A stretch of 58,332 nt of DNA from Streptomyces sp. NRRL B-1347 (GCF_000720325.1 NZ_JOJM01000051.1:1-58332); one strand, 5' to 3'; shown: positions 34,987 to 46,129, numbered from the stretch's first letter. Notes: generated by a model from the letters alone, not told the origin. Translations and numbers: made by a program.

Positions 34987-36426
34987 CTACGCCTCGACCT
35001 CCGAGCGGTCGCCGCCCCACAGCGTGTGGAACGAACCCTCGCGGTCCGTACGGCGGTAGGTGTGCGCGCCGAAGTAGTCCCGCTGCCCCTGCGTGAGCGC
35101 GGCGGGCAGCCGCTCCGCGCGCAGCGCGTCGTAGTAGGCGAGGGCCGCGGCGAAGCCCGGCGCGGGCACGCCCTGCTGGGTCGCGGCGACGAGCACGGCG
35201 CGCCAGTCGTCCTGCGCCGCGCCGATCTCGCGCGCGAAGCCCTCGTCGGCGAGGAGGCTCGGCAGGTCGGCGCGCGCGTCGTACGCGGCGCGGATGCGGT
35301 CGAGGAACGCCGCCCGGATGATGCAGCCGCCGCGCCAGATCGAGGCGACCGCGCCCAGGTCGATGTCCCAGCCGTACTCCGCGCTGCCCGCCGCGATCTC
35401 GTGGAAGCCCTGCGTGTACGACACGATCTTCGAGGCGTACAGCGCCTGCTCGACGCGGTCGGCGAAGGCCGCCGCCGCCTCCTTGGACAGCGGTTCCGCG
35501 ACCGGGCCCGCCAGGTCGCGCGAGGCGGCGCGCAGCTCCGTGTGCCCCGAGACGGAACGGGCGAACACCGCCTCCGCGATGCCCGACACCGGCACGCCCA
35601 GGTCAAGGGCGATCTGCACGGTCCAGCGGCCGGTGCCCTTCTGCTCGGCCCGGTCCGCCACGACGTCCACGAACGGCTTGCCGGTCGCGGCGTCCACGTG
35701 CGCCAGGACCTCGGCGGTGATCTCGATCAGATAGGAGTCGAGCCGCCCCCGGTTCCAGGTGCGGAAGATGTCGGCGATCTCGGCGGGGGAGTAGCCCGCC
35801 ACCTCGCGGAGCAGCTGGTACGCCTCGGCGATCAGCTGCATGTCCGCGTACTCGATGCCGTTGTGCACCATCTTCACGAAGTGGCCTGCGCCGTCCGGGC
35901 CGATGTGCGCCGTGCAGGGGCTGCCGTCGGCGGCCTTCGCGGAGATCTTCTCCAGCATCGGGCCGAGCGCCGCGTACGACTCCGCGGAGCCGCCGGGCAT
36001 GATGCTCGGGCCGTTGAGCGCGCCCTCCTCGCCGCCGGAGACGCCGGTGCCGACGAAGTGGATGCCGAGCTCGCGCAGTTCGCGCTCGCGGCGCCGGGTG
36101 TCCGCGAAGTGCGCGTTGCCGCCGTCCACGATCATGTCGCCCGGTTCGAGGAGCGGTGCGAACTCCTTGATGACGGCGTCCGTCGGCTCGCCCGCCTTCA
36201 CCATGACGACGAGGCGGCGCGGCCGCTCGAGGGCCGCCACGAAGTCCTTCGCGGTCTCCGTGTAGACGAACTCCCCCTCGTCGCCGAACTCGTCGACGAG
36301 CGCGCGGGCCTTGGCCGCGGTGCGGTTGTGCACGGCGACCGTGAAGCCGTTGCGGGCGAAGTTCCGGGCGAGGTTGCGCCCCATCACCGCGAGACCCGTG
36401 ACGCCGATCTGCGCTGAACTGCTCAT
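34987..36426 (-). CDS. gnd: 6-phosphogluconate dehydrogenase, decarboxylating
   Basis: A 479-residue NADP-dependent enzyme that converts 6-phosphogluconate to ribulose-5-phosphate and CO2 in the pentose phosphate pathway. Features: N-terminal Rossmann motif GVTGLAVMGRNLARNFAR, the IVDGGNAHF stretch, VGTGVSGGEEGA, and the catalytic KMVHNGIEYADMQLIAEAY. The C-terminal helical domain (GTGRWTVQIALDLGVPV, GGCIIRAAFL) is complete. ATG 36426 follows CAGGAG. The length is normal for the homodimeric type. Confidence 0.97.
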   Translation of the reverse strand: MSSSAQIGVTGLAVMGRNLARNFARNGFTVAVHNRTAAKARALVDEFGDEGEFVYTETAKDFVAALERPRRLVVMVKAGEPTDAVIKEFAPLLEPGDMIVDGGNAHFADTRRRERELRELGIHFVGTGVSGGEEGALNGPSIMPGGSAESYAALGPMLEKISAKAADGSPCTAHIGPDGAGHFVKMVHNGIEYADMQLIAEAYQLLREVAGYSPAEIADIFRTWNRGRLDSYLIEITAEVLAHVDAATGKPFVDVVADRAEQKGTGRWTVQIALDLGVPVSGIAEAVFARSVSGHTELRAASRDLAGPVAEPLSKEAAAAFADRVEQALYASKIVSYTQGFHEIAAGSAEYGWDIDLGAVASIWRGGCIIRAAFLDRIRAAYDARADLPSLLADEGFAREIGAAQDDWRAVLVAATQQGVPAPGFAAALAYYDALRAERLPAALTQGQRDYFGAHTYRRTDREGSFHTLWGGDRSEVEA

Positions 36427-36599
36427 GTGCTAGCTCCTGGGTTCCTGGAAATCCGACGTACCGCGACCGCCCGGCACACCGCCTGACCTGCCGGGCACGT
36501 CATGGGTGACGCATGTGTCGTAGGTAACGCGTCTGCCCGTCAGTATCACTCCGCGGCGTACCGTGACCTTGGACACCGTGCCCGAAGGAGGAGCCGCCC

Positions 36600-37571
36600 G
36601 TGCCGCATTTCGACCTGCCGCTCGACCAACTGCGCCAGTACCACCCGGACCTGCCGGAACCCGAGGACTTCGACGCCTTCTGGGAGAAGACCCTCGCGGC
36701 CGCGCGGGAGCACGACCTGGACGTCCGGTTCGAGCCCGTGGACGTGCCGCTCGCCTCGGTCGACGTCTTCGACGTGACCTTCGCGGGCTTCGGCGGTCAC
36801 CCCGTCAAGGGCTGGCTGCTGCTCCCGGCCGGGGCGCGCGAGCCGCTGCCCGCCGTGGTCGAGTACATCGGGTACGGCGGCGGGCGCGGCCTGCCGCACG
36901 AGCGACTGCTGTGGTCGGCGGCCGGGTTCGCGCACTTCATCATGGACACGCGCGGGCAGGGCAGCGGCGGCTCGGTAGGCGACACCCCCGACCCCGTGGG
37001 CAGCGCGCCGGCGTACCCCGGCTTCCTGACGCGCGGGGTCGAGGACCCGCACGAGTACTACTACCGCCGCGTCTTCACGGACGCCGTGCGCGCCGTCGAG
37101 GCGGTGCGCGCGCATCCGCTGGTGGACGCCGCGCGCGTGGCCGCGGTCGGCGACAGCCAGGGCGGCGGCATCACGCTCGCCGTCGGCGGGCTCGTGCCGG
37201 ACCTCGCCGCGATCTCCCCGAACGTGCCGTTCCTGTGCGACTTCCCGCGCGCGGCGACGCTCACCGCCCGGCCCCCGTACCGGGAGATCGGACTGTACCT
37301 GGGGGCGCGCAGGGGGCGCGAGGACCGGGTGTTCCGCACCCTCTCGTACTTCGACGGCGTGCACTTCGCGGCGCGCGGCCGGGCGCCCGCGCTGTTCTCG
37401 GCCGCTCTGGAGGACGAGACGTGCCCGCCGTCGACGGTCTTCGCCGCCTTCAACGCCTACGCGGGCAGCGAGCGGTCCATGGAGGTCTACCGCTTCAACG
37501 ACCACGAGGGCGGGGGCGTCTTCCTCCAGGATGTGCAACTCCGGTGGCTTCCGGGGCATTTGAGGAACTGA
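36600..37571 (+). CDS. Acetyl xylan esterase / cephalosporin-C deacetylase family hydrolase
   Basis: A 323-residue alpha/beta hydrolase of the CE7 family, which removes acetyl groups from xylo-oligosaccharides or cephalosporin C. Motifs: RGQGSGGS, the nucleophile elbow AAVGDSQGGGITLAVG (Ser about 181), DETCPPSTVFAAFNAY with the catalytic Asp, and HEGGG with the catalytic His near the C-terminus. There is no signal peptide, so it is cytoplasmic. GTG 36600 follows GGAGGAG. It is divergent from gnd over 173 bases. Confidence 0.93.
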   Translation: MPHFDLPLDQLRQYHPDLPEPEDFDAFWEKTLAAAREHDLDVRFEPVDVPLASVDVFDVTFAGFGGHPVKGWLLLPAGAREPLPAVVEYIGYGGGRGLPHERLLWSAAGFAHFIMDTRGQGSGGSVGDTPDPVGSAPAYPGFLTRGVEDPHEYYYRRVFTDAVRAVEAVRAHPLVDAARVAAVGDSQGGGITLAVGGLVPDLAAISPNVPFLCDFPRAATLTARPPYREIGLYLGARRGREDRVFRTLSYFDGVHFAARGRAPALFSAALEDETCPPSTVFAAFNAYAGSERSMEVYRFNDHEGGGVFLQDVQLRWLPGHLRN

Positions 37572-37659
37572 CCAGTTCAACGCCCTCTGCGCGCCCTCCT
37601 CTTGTCACAGTGACGGCCGACCGGCTAGCTTGCGGCCTTGTCCTGTGGCTGACGTGTGA

Positions 37660-39006
<1,347 letters not shown>

Positions 39007-39030
39007 GGCGCCCGCGCCGCGGACACACGC

Positions 39031-39071
39031 GTACGGGCCCCGGGTCTCGGTGAGAGGCCCGGGGCCCGTAC
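39031..39071. terminator. Stem-loop terminator after the Rpf-like gene
   Basis: GTACGGGCCCCGGG (39031-39044) pairs with CCCGGGGCCCGTAC (39058-39071), extended by TCTC/GAGA inside. It lies between convergent genes and probably serves both. Confidence 0.8.
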
Positions 39072-39094
39072 GTACGCGTGCCGTCCGTCTTCCG

Positions 39095-40315
39095 CTACGC
39101 GCGTGCCGCCCTGGCGTCCGCGCGCGGGAACGTCTGCAGGACCGGTTGCATCGGCACGCCCGCGAGCCCGGCGAGGCCCTCGGGCAGGAACGACTGCTCC
39201 GGCGCGGCCTGTTCGCCCGGCCGCGACCGCGTGCCCGCGTCGGCGCCGGGGCGCTCGTCGTGGTCCGGCACGCGCTGCTCGGTGACCGTGGCCGTCTCCT
39301 CCGACGCGGCGGAGGCGGGGGAGACGGCGGCAACGGGAGAGACGGGGGAGATGGAGGAGACGGGAGAGGTGGGTGAGGCGGTCGAGGGCGTGGGGACGGA
39401 GCGGGCCACCGGCTCGGCGGCGGGCCGGTCGTCGCGGGGCGCGGCCGGTGCGGCGTCGTCCCGGGCCGCGGCCGAGGCCGCCTCCGCCCCGATGCGCTCC
39501 GTGGTCAGCAGGATAAGCCCGCCCGCGGCGACCACGCCGCAGGTCAGCGCCACCGCCGTGCCCACGGCTCCGTAGCGGAAGGATTCTCCGAACAGGGTGA
39601 GGCCGACCGCGGCCGCTATCACCGGGTTCACCACGGTCACCGTGGACAGCGGCGCCGCGAGGCCCGCGCCCCGGTAGGAGGCCTGGGACAGCAGGAGTCC
39701 GGCGACCGCGAGCACCGCGATCACCGCGAGGCTCGGCACCTGCCGGGTCAGCGGCTCGTGGGCGTCCCAGTCCACCGCGACCGTCTTCGTGAAGACCGAG
39801 GAGATGCCGAAGGCGATGCCCGCCGCTGTGGCGAGCAGCACGCTGCGCACCGCCGGGTGCCGGTGCGCCGCGTGCGCGAGCAGCATCAGGCAGACCACGG
39901 CCCCGCCCGTGCCGAGCGCGAGCATGACGCGCTCGGTGTCGGCCAGGGACCGGGAGTCGGCGGCCTGCGTCAGCGAGAGCAGGCCCGCCAGGCCCAGGGT
40001 GGCCATGAGGGCGCCGCGCCAGGCGGTGGCACCGGCCTTGCGGCGCACGAACATCGCCGCCATCGGCAGGGCGAACACGATCGTCAGGGCGCCCAGGGGC
40101 TGCACCAGGCTCAGCGGCCCGTAGGCGAGCGCCACGACGTGCAGCAGCCCGCCGAGGCCGTTCAGGACCACCGCGACCCACCACACGCCGCGGCGCAGCG
40201 GCGCGTACTGGTGCTGCGAGGCCGTCGCCGCCACCTGCTCCTGGAGGATCGCCCCGCCCGCGTACGCCACGGCGGAGACGAGGGAGAGCAGGACGGACAG
40301 CGCGAGGGCGCTCAT
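39095..40315 (-). CDS. DMT-family (EamA/NIPA-like) transporter with disordered tail
   Basis: A 406-residue integral membrane protein with about nine to ten helices in residues 1-280 (VVALAYGPLSLVQPLGALTI; STVTVVNPVIAAAVGLTLFG are typical DMT helix signatures). The last 115 residues are a disordered Ala/Pro/Ser tail with repeated SPVS-type units, unusual for the family. ATG 40315 follows GGTGGAG. The substrate is unknown; related proteins carry metabolites or Mg2+. Confidence 0.85.
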   Translation of the reverse strand: MSALALSVLLSLVSAVAYAGGAILQEQVAATASQHQYAPLRRGVWWVAVVLNGLGGLLHVVALAYGPLSLVQPLGALTIVFALPMAAMFVRRKAGATAWRGALMATLGLAGLLSLTQAADSRSLADTERVMLALGTGGAVVCLMLLAHAAHRHPAVRSVLLATAAGIAFGISSVFTKTVAVDWDAHEPLTRQVPSLAVIAVLAVAGLLLSQASYRGAGLAAPLSTVTVVNPVIAAAVGLTLFGESFRYGAVGTAVALTCGVVAAGGLILLTTERIGAEAASAAARDDAAPAAPRDDRPAAEPVARSVPTPSTASPTSPVSSISPVSPVAAVSPASAASEETATVTEQRVPDHDERPGADAGTRSRPGEQAAPEQSFLPEGLAGLAGVPMQPVLQTFPRADARAARA

Positions 40316-40554
40316 GAGGCGCTCCACCGGTGAGGGCAGCGCCGGTCGGCCCGGTACGTGTCGTGCCCGTACGTCCGGTACGAACGGTGCGGCGTGCGGT
40401 CGGCTTCCATGTTCACCACAATGTCGCGCGAAGCGCGGCAAGTCGTCGTCCCTGAGCAGTCAATCCGTCCTACTACCGATGGAGTACGACCTCCCGTATG
40501 TCCTCCCCAGGTCTGGTTACCCACGAGGTCGGGGGCTTCTGATGTACTGCTGCG

Positions 40555-41304
40555 GTGACAGCTCGCAGCCCTGACATCGCCTGGGACGTGGTCGGATCCG
40601 TCGGCGGCTTCTTCGCCCTGCGGACGGGGGAGCCGCCGGGTCGGACACTCCCCATGGTCGCACGCGTGTACGAGATCGGCAGGGTGGTCACGGAGGGTGA
40701 CCCGCTGTCCTTCCGCGTCACCAAGGTCGCCGCCCGGCTCGCCGCTCCCGAGCCGCGCGTCGCGGCCTCCATCGCCCACCTCGGCCTCGCCGCCCGCCTG
40801 TGGTCCCTCGCGCTCGGCCCGGCCGCCCTGTACGGGCGCGTGCCCGACCTCGACCCGCGGCGGCTGCGCTGGGACGCCGACGGCAGCTCGCCGGACGACC
40901 TGTGGCTCAGCGGCGACCGCACCTTCCCCGCCGACGCCGCGCGCATCCGGGAAGTCGTCCTGGAAGGCCACCTCGCGCCGCTCGCGGCCGCCCTGCGCGC
41001 CCGCTACCGGATCTCCCCCGCCCTCCTGCGCGGCAACGCGGGCTCGGCCCTCGCGGGCGCCGCCCGCGAACTGCACGCCTGGGCGGAGCGCACCGGCCGC
41101 CCCGAGGCGGGACGGCGGGCACTCGCCCTCGCCACCGAACTCTTCACCGCGCCGGAGCTGCGCGGCACCGGCACCCTGGACGGCACCGCGTTCCGGCGGC
41201 GCAGCTGCTGCCTGTACTACCGCTGTCCGAACGGCGGCCTGTGCGGCGACTGTTGCTTCGACCGGCCGCCGCAGCGGTCTTCCCTCGAAGCGCCCGCTGG
41301 GTGA
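40555..41304 (+). CDS. FhuF-like (2Fe-2S) protein, putative ferric-siderophore reductase
   Basis: A 249-residue protein ending in the FhuF C-terminal iron-sulphur motif RRRSCCLYYRCPNGGLCGDC, i.e. CC-x10-C-x2-C. The N-terminal 210 residues are helical without clear motifs. FhuF-type proteins reduce iron released from siderophores. GTG 40555 lacks a Shine-Dalgarno and may be translated from a leaderless transcript, since a TGTACT-like -10 lies just upstream. It is divergent from the DMT gene. Confidence 0.85.
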   Translation: MTARSPDIAWDVVGSVGGFFALRTGEPPGRTLPMVARVYEIGRVVTEGDPLSFRVTKVAARLAAPEPRVAASIAHLGLAARLWSLALGPAALYGRVPDLDPRRLRWDADGSSPDDLWLSGDRTFPADAARIREVVLEGHLAPLAAALRARYRISPALLRGNAGSALAGAARELHAWAERTGRPEAGRRALALATELFTAPELRGTGTLDGTAFRRRSCCLYYRCPNGGLCGDCCFDRPPQRSSLEAPAG

Positions 41305-41341
41305 CCATGAGGGGGCCGGCCGACGACGGGGGGCTCCGCTC

Positions 41342-42529
41342 GTGAAAGTGGGACTGCTCACCCGCGAGTACCCGCCGGACGTCTACGGCGGCGCGGGCGT
41401 CCACGTCGAGTTCCTCGCCCGCGAGCTGCGCGCCCTGACCGACCTCGACGTCCACTGCTGGGGCACCGACACCCACCGCGTGGCCGCCGCCGACGCGGCG
41501 GTGCGCCACCGCGCGTGGAGCGCCCTCGACACCGCCAACGACGCGCTGCGCACCCTGTCCGTCGACCTCGCCATGGCGGCCGCGCTCGACGGCCGCGACC
41601 TCGTGCACACCCACACCTGGTACGCCAACCTCGCCGGCCACGTCGGCAAGCTCCTGCACGGCATCCCGCACGTCATGACCTCGCACTCCCTGGAGCCGCT
41701 GCGCCCCTGGAAGGCCGAGCAACTGGGCGGCGGCTACGCCGTGTCGAGCTGGGCCGAGCGCACCGCCGTCGAGGCCGCCGACGCCGTCATCGCCGTCTCC
41801 GGCGCCATGCGCGAGGACATCCTCGCCTGCTATCCGGCCGTCGACCCCGCGAAGGTGCGCGTCGTCCACAACGGCATCGACACCGAGCTGTACCGCCCGG
41901 ACCCGGGCACCAGCGCCCTCGTCCGGCACGGCGTCGACCCCACCCGCCCGTACGTGCTGTTCGTCGGCCGCATCACCCGGCAGAAGGGCGTGCCCCACCT
42001 GCTGCGCGCGGCCCGGTGCCTGGAGCCCGGCGTCCAGCTGGTGCTGTGCGCGGGCGCGCCCGACACCCCGGAGATCGACCGGGAGTTCCGCGCCCTGTTC
42101 GAAGAGCTGAGCCGCGCCCGCGCCGGCGTCCACTGGATCCCGCGCATGCTGCCGCGCCCCGAGGTCGTGCAACTCCTCAGCCACGCGGCGGTGTTCGCGT
42201 GCCCCTCGGTGTACGAGCCGCTCGGCATCGTCAATCTGGAGGCCATGGCCTGCGGCACGGCCGTCGTCGCCTCGCGCGTCGGCGGCATCCCGGAGGTCGT
42301 GGCGGACGGCACGACCGGACTCCTCGTGCCCTACGACCGGCACGACGAGGAGCGCTTCGAGCACGACCTCGGTCTGCTCCTGAACCACCTGGCCGCCGAT
42401 CCGCGCCGGGCGGCGGCCATGGGCGCGGCCGGACGCTACCGGGCCAGGCGCGAGTTCGGCTGGGGCACGGTGGCCCGGCGCACGGTCGAGGTGTACGAGG
42501 ACGTACTGGGCGTGCTCAAGGCAACGTAA
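41342..42529 (+). CDS. glgA: Glycogen synthase / GT4 glycosyltransferase (actinobacterial GlgA type)
   Basis: A 395-residue GT-B enzyme of family GT4. Start GTG 41342 gives VKVGLLTREYPPDVYGGAGV, the usual N-terminus with the donor/acceptor GGAGVH loop. The C-domain has VLFVGRITRQKGVPHLLRAA and the CPSVYEPLGIVNLEAMACGT motif with the two catalytic Glu. Actinobacterial enzymes of this type (GlgM in mycobacteria) make maltose-1-phosphate or extend alpha-glucan from ADP-glucose; the adjacent glgC supports ADP-glucose use. Confidence 0.93.
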   Translation: MKVGLLTREYPPDVYGGAGVHVEFLARELRALTDLDVHCWGTDTHRVAAADAAVRHRAWSALDTANDALRTLSVDLAMAAALDGRDLVHTHTWYANLAGHVGKLLHGIPHVMTSHSLEPLRPWKAEQLGGGYAVSSWAERTAVEAADAVIAVSGAMREDILACYPAVDPAKVRVVHNGIDTELYRPDPGTSALVRHGVDPTRPYVLFVGRITRQKGVPHLLRAARCLEPGVQLVLCAGAPDTPEIDREFRALFEELSRARAGVHWIPRMLPRPEVVQLLSHAAVFACPSVYEPLGIVNLEAMACGTAVVASRVGGIPEVVADGTTGLLVPYDRHDEERFEHDLGLLLNHLAADPRRAAAMGAAGRYRARREFGWGTVARRTVEVYEDVLGVLKAT

Positions 42530-42546
42530 GCGGGCACACGGACACT

Positions 42547-42568
42547 CGGGGGCGTCCGCACGCCCCCG
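42547..42568. terminator. Short GC hairpin between glgA and glgC
   Basis: CGGGGGCG (42547-42554) pairs with CGCCCCCG (42561-42568) around a six-base loop. It may attenuate or stabilise the transcript rather than end it, since glgC follows at once. Confidence 0.45.
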
Positions 42569-42619
42569 CCACCCGGCCGAGGAACGGTCCGGGCCCACAG
42601 GGCGGTAGAGGGGGCGGCG

Positions 42620-43840
42620 ATGCGCGGCGGACCTTCGGTGCTGGGGATCGTCCTGGCGGGCGGCGCGGGCAAGCGGCTGCTGCCGCTCACCGCCGACCGC
42701 GCGAAACCGGCGGTGACCTTCGGCGGCACCTACCGCCTCGTCGACTTCGTGCTCTCCAACCTCGTCAACGGCGACGTCCTGCGCATCTGCGTCCTCACGC
42801 AGTACAAGTCGCACTCCCTGGACCGGCACGTGTCCACCACCTGGCGCATGTCGAGCCTGCTCGGCAACTACGTCACGCCGGTGCCCGCCCAGCAGCGCCT
42901 CGGGCCGCGCTGGTACCTGGGCAGCGCGGACGCGATCCTGCAGTCCCTGAACCTCGTCCACGACGAACAGCCCCACTACGTCGCGGTGTTCGGCGCCGAC
43001 CACGTGTACCGCATGGACCCCCGGCAGATGCTGGAGCAGCACGTCGAGTCCGGCGCGGGCGTCACCGTCGCCGGGATCCGCGTGCCGCGCGCGGACGCCC
43101 GGCAGTTCGGCGTCATCACCCCGGCACGCGACGGCACGCTCGTGGAGCGCTTCCTGGAGAAGCCGCAGGACCCGCCGGGGCTCCCGGGGGCCCCGCACCA
43201 GGTGTACGCCTCCATGGGCAACTACATCTTCACCACCAAGGCCCTCGTGGACGCCCTGCGGCAGGACGCCGATGACGAGGACTCGGCGCACGACATGGGC
43301 GGCTCCATCCTGCCGATGCTCACCGAGCGCGGCCTGGCCCAGGTGTACGACTTCGACGGCAACCACGTGCCGGGGGAGACCGCACGGGACCACGGCTACT
43401 GGCGCGACGTCGGCACGCTCGACGCGTACTACGAGGCGCACATGGACCTGATCTCCGACCAGCCCGTGTTCAACCTCGACAACCGCTGCTGGCCCATCTA
43501 CACCCACCCCGGCCAGCTCCCGCCCGCCAAGTTCTGCGCGGGCGGCATCGCCGGGGAGTCGATCGTCAGTCCCGGCTGCGTCATCCGCGGCCAGGTCACG
43601 CGGTCCGTGCTCTCGCCCGGCGTCACCGTCGAGGAGGGCGCGGTCGTCCAGGGCTCGGTCCTCCACGACAACGTGCGCGTGGGCCGGGGCGCGGTGGTGC
43701 GCGGCGCCGTCCTGGACAAGAACGTGGACGTCCCGCCCGGCGCCACGATCGGCGTGAACCCGGAGCGGGACGCCGAGCTGTACACGGTCTCGCGGGCCGG
43801 GGTCATCGCCCTCGGCAAGGGGCAGTGCGTACCGGAGTGA
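42620..43840 (+). CDS. glgC: Glucose-1-phosphate adenylyltransferase
   Basis: A 406-residue ADP-glucose pyrophosphorylase. The N-terminal nucleotide-binding motif is [20 protein letters not shown], then [36 protein letters not shown] and [12 protein letters not shown]. The C-terminal left-handed beta-helix has hexapeptide repeats ([20 protein letters not shown]). It makes ADP-glucose for the glycogen synthase immediately upstream. Confidence 0.96.
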   Translation: MRGGPSVLGIVLAGGAGKRLLPLTADRAKPAVTFGGTYRLVDFVLSNLVNGDVLRICVLTQYKSHSLDRHVSTTWRMSSLLGNYVTPVPAQQRLGPRWYLGSADAILQSLNLVHDEQPHYVAVFGADHVYRMDPRQMLEQHVESGAGVTVAGIRVPRADARQFGVITPARDGTLVERFLEKPQDPPGLPGAPHQVYASMGNYIFTTKALVDALRQDADDEDSAHDMGGSILPMLTERGLAQVYDFDGNHVPGETARDHGYWRDVGTLDAYYEAHMDLISDQPVFNLDNRCWPIYTHPGQLPPAKFCAGGIAGESIVSPGCVIRGQVTRSVLSPGVTVEEGAVVQGSVLHDNVRVGRGAVVRGAVLDKNVDVPPGATIGVNPERDAELYTVSRAGVIALGKGQCVPE

Positions 43841-43842
43841 CC

Positions 43843-43878
43843 GGAGCGGCCGGGGCGACCAGAGCGGTCGGGGCGGCC
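43843..43878. repeat. Two imperfect 18-bp tandem repeats after glgC
   Basis: GGAGCGGCCGGGGCGACC (43843-43860) is followed by AGAGCGGTCGGGGCGGCC (43861-43878), sharing 15 of 18 positions, between glgC and the Gfo/Idh genes. No function is apparent. Confidence 0.6.
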
Positions 43879-44044
43879 GGGGCGCGGGGACGGCCCGGCG
43901 GAGACTACCCACGCTGGTGATGGTTCCGGCGGGCGGTGAGGGCGAGACTGAGCGCACTTCAGACCCGCAGTGCGTCGGCAGCCGTGCCGGGAGCGACGTC
44001 GCCGGCCTGCTCGCCACGGCAGCACTCCACTCGAAGGACCTCAC

Positions 44045-45055
44045 TTGACGGAAACAAGAGCTGGGGATTCCGCGCGGCCGCTGGAGGTGGCCCTGATCGG
44101 CGCCGGACTGATCGCGCGGCTGCACCTCGACGCCTGGATCAGCACGGGGGCGTCCGTGCGCGTCCACTCCAAGGACGGCCGCGCCCCCGACCTGGCACGC
44201 GCCTGCGGCGCGCGGGCCGTCGACACCCTCGACGAGGCGCTGGACGGCGCGGACGTCGTGGACATCTGCTCCCCGACGAGCAGCCACCACGAGATCGCCA
44301 TGGCCGCCGTCGCGGCGGGCGTCGGCATCGTGTGCGAGAAGCCGCTGGCCGCCGACGTGACGGAGGCCGAGGAGATCGTCACCGCGGCGGAGCGGGCCGG
44401 GGTGCGGCTCTGCCCGACCCACAACGCCCGCTTCGCCCCGGCGTTCGCCCGGCTCCACGACCTGGTCGCGGCGGGCGGAATCGGCGCGGGCGCGGTCGCC
44501 ACGTTCGACGTCGCCGGATACCACCCGCGGCCCTGGACCGGCCGCGCCTCCGCGCGGTCGGGAGGCATCCTGACCGACCAGATGCTGCACGGCGTCGACA
44601 TCGCCTACTGGATCTTCGGGGACGTCGTCCGCGTGCACGCCCACTACCAGGGGCAGCTCACCGCCCCGGCCCCCGAGGGCGCCTTCGCGGTCGGCACCGC
44701 CGTCCTCACCCACGCCGACGGCGCGCTCAGCCGGATCGTGAGCCGCTGGACGGCGACGCCGGACCCGCCCATCCGCGTCGCCTACCACGTCTCGGGCACG
44801 GGCGGCACGGTGCTCCACGACTCCGAATGGCCCCAGGAGATCAAGGTGTTCGGCGGCGCGGGCGGGGCCTTCGCCCCGCACGGGGAATCGCCGTTCCTCG
44901 CCGAGATCCGCGAGTTCTCCCGGGCGTTCCAGGGCGGCCCAGAGCCCCGCCTCGGCCCCCGCGACGCGCTGGCCGCCGTCCGCATCACCCAGGCCGCCGC
45001 CGAGTCCGCGAGCTCGGGCCGGGCCGTGGAACTGCCCGTGAAGGGGGCCGCATGA
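44045..45055 (+). CDS. Gfo/Idh/MocA family oxidoreductase
   Basis: A 336-residue NAD(P)-dependent sugar- or inositol-type dehydrogenase. It has the Rossmann motif LIGAGLIARLHLDAW, the family's VCEKPLAA segment with catalytic Lys (about residue 101), and the GGILTDQMLHGVDIAYWIFG segment containing the conserved Asp/His. TTG 44045 is preceded by GAAGGA. Its stop overlaps the next start (ATGA), so it is coupled to a second, degenerate family member. It may make or modify a sugar or a cyclitol-like starter for the polyketide. Confidence 0.9.
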   Translation: MTETRAGDSARPLEVALIGAGLIARLHLDAWISTGASVRVHSKDGRAPDLARACGARAVDTLDEALDGADVVDICSPTSSHHEIAMAAVAAGVGIVCEKPLAADVTEAEEIVTAAERAGVRLCPTHNARFAPAFARLHDLVAAGGIGAGAVATFDVAGYHPRPWTGRASARSGGILTDQMLHGVDIAYWIFGDVVRVHAHYQGQLTAPAPEGAFAVGTAVLTHADGALSRIVSRWTATPDPPIRVAYHVSGTGGTVLHDSEWPQEIKVFGGAGGAFAPHGESPFLAEIREFSRAFQGGPEPRLGPRDALAAVRITQAAAESASSGRAVELPVKGAA

Positions 45056-46047
45056 AGGTCGCAGTGCTCTCGCTCGCCCACGAACGCGCCGCGGCGTACG
45101 CCCGGCTGCTGCGCGCCATGCCAGGCGTCGACCTGCTCGTCGCGGACCCCGAAGGAGCGCCGGACGAGCAGGGCCGGGGGCAGGCCGCGGCCCGGCGGCT
45201 CGACGCGGCGTACGCGGGCAGCTGGGACAAGGCGTTCGCGCTGCGCCCCGACGCCGTCGTCGTCACGAGCGAGGTCGCCCGCCGCCGTGAACTGGTCGAG
45301 CGCGCCGCCGAGATCGGCGCCCACGTCCTGTGCGAGCGGCCGCAGGCGGACACGGAAGCGGACGCCGATGCCATGGTGCGCGCCTGCGAGGACGCCGGGG
45401 TGCGGCTGACCCTCGCGGCACCGGCCTGCTTCAGCCCGGCGCTCGCCGCCGTGCGCGCACAGCTCGCCGACGGCGCGGCCATCGGCCCGCTCACCACCGT
45501 CCACGGCACGTACTACGGCCCCGGCGACCGGGCGGCCGGCGGAGCGCTGCGCACCCACGCGCCCGTCCTGCTCGACCTGGTGGACACCGTGCTCGACGGC
45601 GCACCCGCGGCGCAGGTCTACGCCCAGTCGAACAGCGTCCTCAGCGGCGACCCGGACGTCGAGAGCGCGGCCCTGCTCACCCTGCGCTTCGCCGACGGGA
45701 CGGTCGCGGCCCTCGACTGCGGCTGGAGCCCGCCGGGGAACCACCGAGCAGCCGCGGGACCCACCCTGACCTTCATCGGCGAGCGGGGAAGCGTCGAGTT
45801 CACCACCCGCCCGAAGCTGCTCGGCGGATTCGACTCCGGCACGGCCCGCGAGCGGTGGACCACGGCCGTGAGCGACCCGTACGCGGTCATGCTCGACGCC
45901 TTCGTCGCCTCGGTCGCAACCGGCCGCGGGACCGGGCCCGACGGCGCGACCGGCGTGCGTACCCTCCGGGTGATCAGGGCAGCCTACGAGTCGGCACGCA
46001 CCGGTGAGCCCGTTGACGTTGCCGTACCGCAGCCCGTACGGCCGTAG
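45052..46047 (+). CDS. Gfo/Idh/MocA-like protein lacking NAD-binding and catalytic signatures
   Basis: A 331-residue paralogue-like protein, coupled to the previous gene. The overall fold is recognisable (AEIGAHVLCERPQAD; GTYYGPGDRAAGGALRTHAP; FIGERGSVEF), but the N-terminal glycine motif is replaced by VLSLAHERAAAYARLL and the catalytic EKP Lys is Arg (CERP). It may be a non-catalytic partner forming a hetero-oligomer, or an enzyme with altered chemistry. Confidence 0.82.
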   Translation: MKVAVLSLAHERAAAYARLLRAMPGVDLLVADPEGAPDEQGRGQAAARRLDAAYAGSWDKAFALRPDAVVVTSEVARRRELVERAAEIGAHVLCERPQADTEADADAMVRACEDAGVRLTLAAPACFSPALAAVRAQLADGAAIGPLTTVHGTYYGPGDRAAGGALRTHAPVLLDLVDTVLDGAPAAQVYAQSNSVLSGDPDVESAALLTLRFADGTVAALDCGWSPPGNHRAAAGPTLTFIGERGSVEFTTRPKLLGGFDSGTARERWTTAVSDPYAVMLDAFVASVATGRGTGPDGATGVRTLRVIRAAYESARTGEPVDVAVPQPVRP

Positions 46048-46071
46048 CGGACCCGCTCGGTCCATCCTCAT

Positions 46072-46108
46072 CGGAGGGGTGCGCGGCGCACGCGCCCGCA
46101 CCCCTCCG
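46072..46108 (+). terminator. 12-bp hairpin between Gfo/Idh pair and FMN reductase
   Basis: CGGAGGGGTGCG (46072-46083) pairs exactly with CGCACCCCTCCG (46097-46108) around a 13-base loop, 24 bases after the Gfo stop and 21 bases before the next start. It likely separates two transcription units, or attenuates read-through. Confidence 0.65.
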
Positions 46109-46129
46109 CCGCGACAGGGAGAGACGCGC

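Noticed and set aside
41144..44881. A 1245-codon leftward open frame across glgA and glgC
   Set aside because: It is an antisense shadow of genes with clear homology; long antisense frames are common at this GC content.
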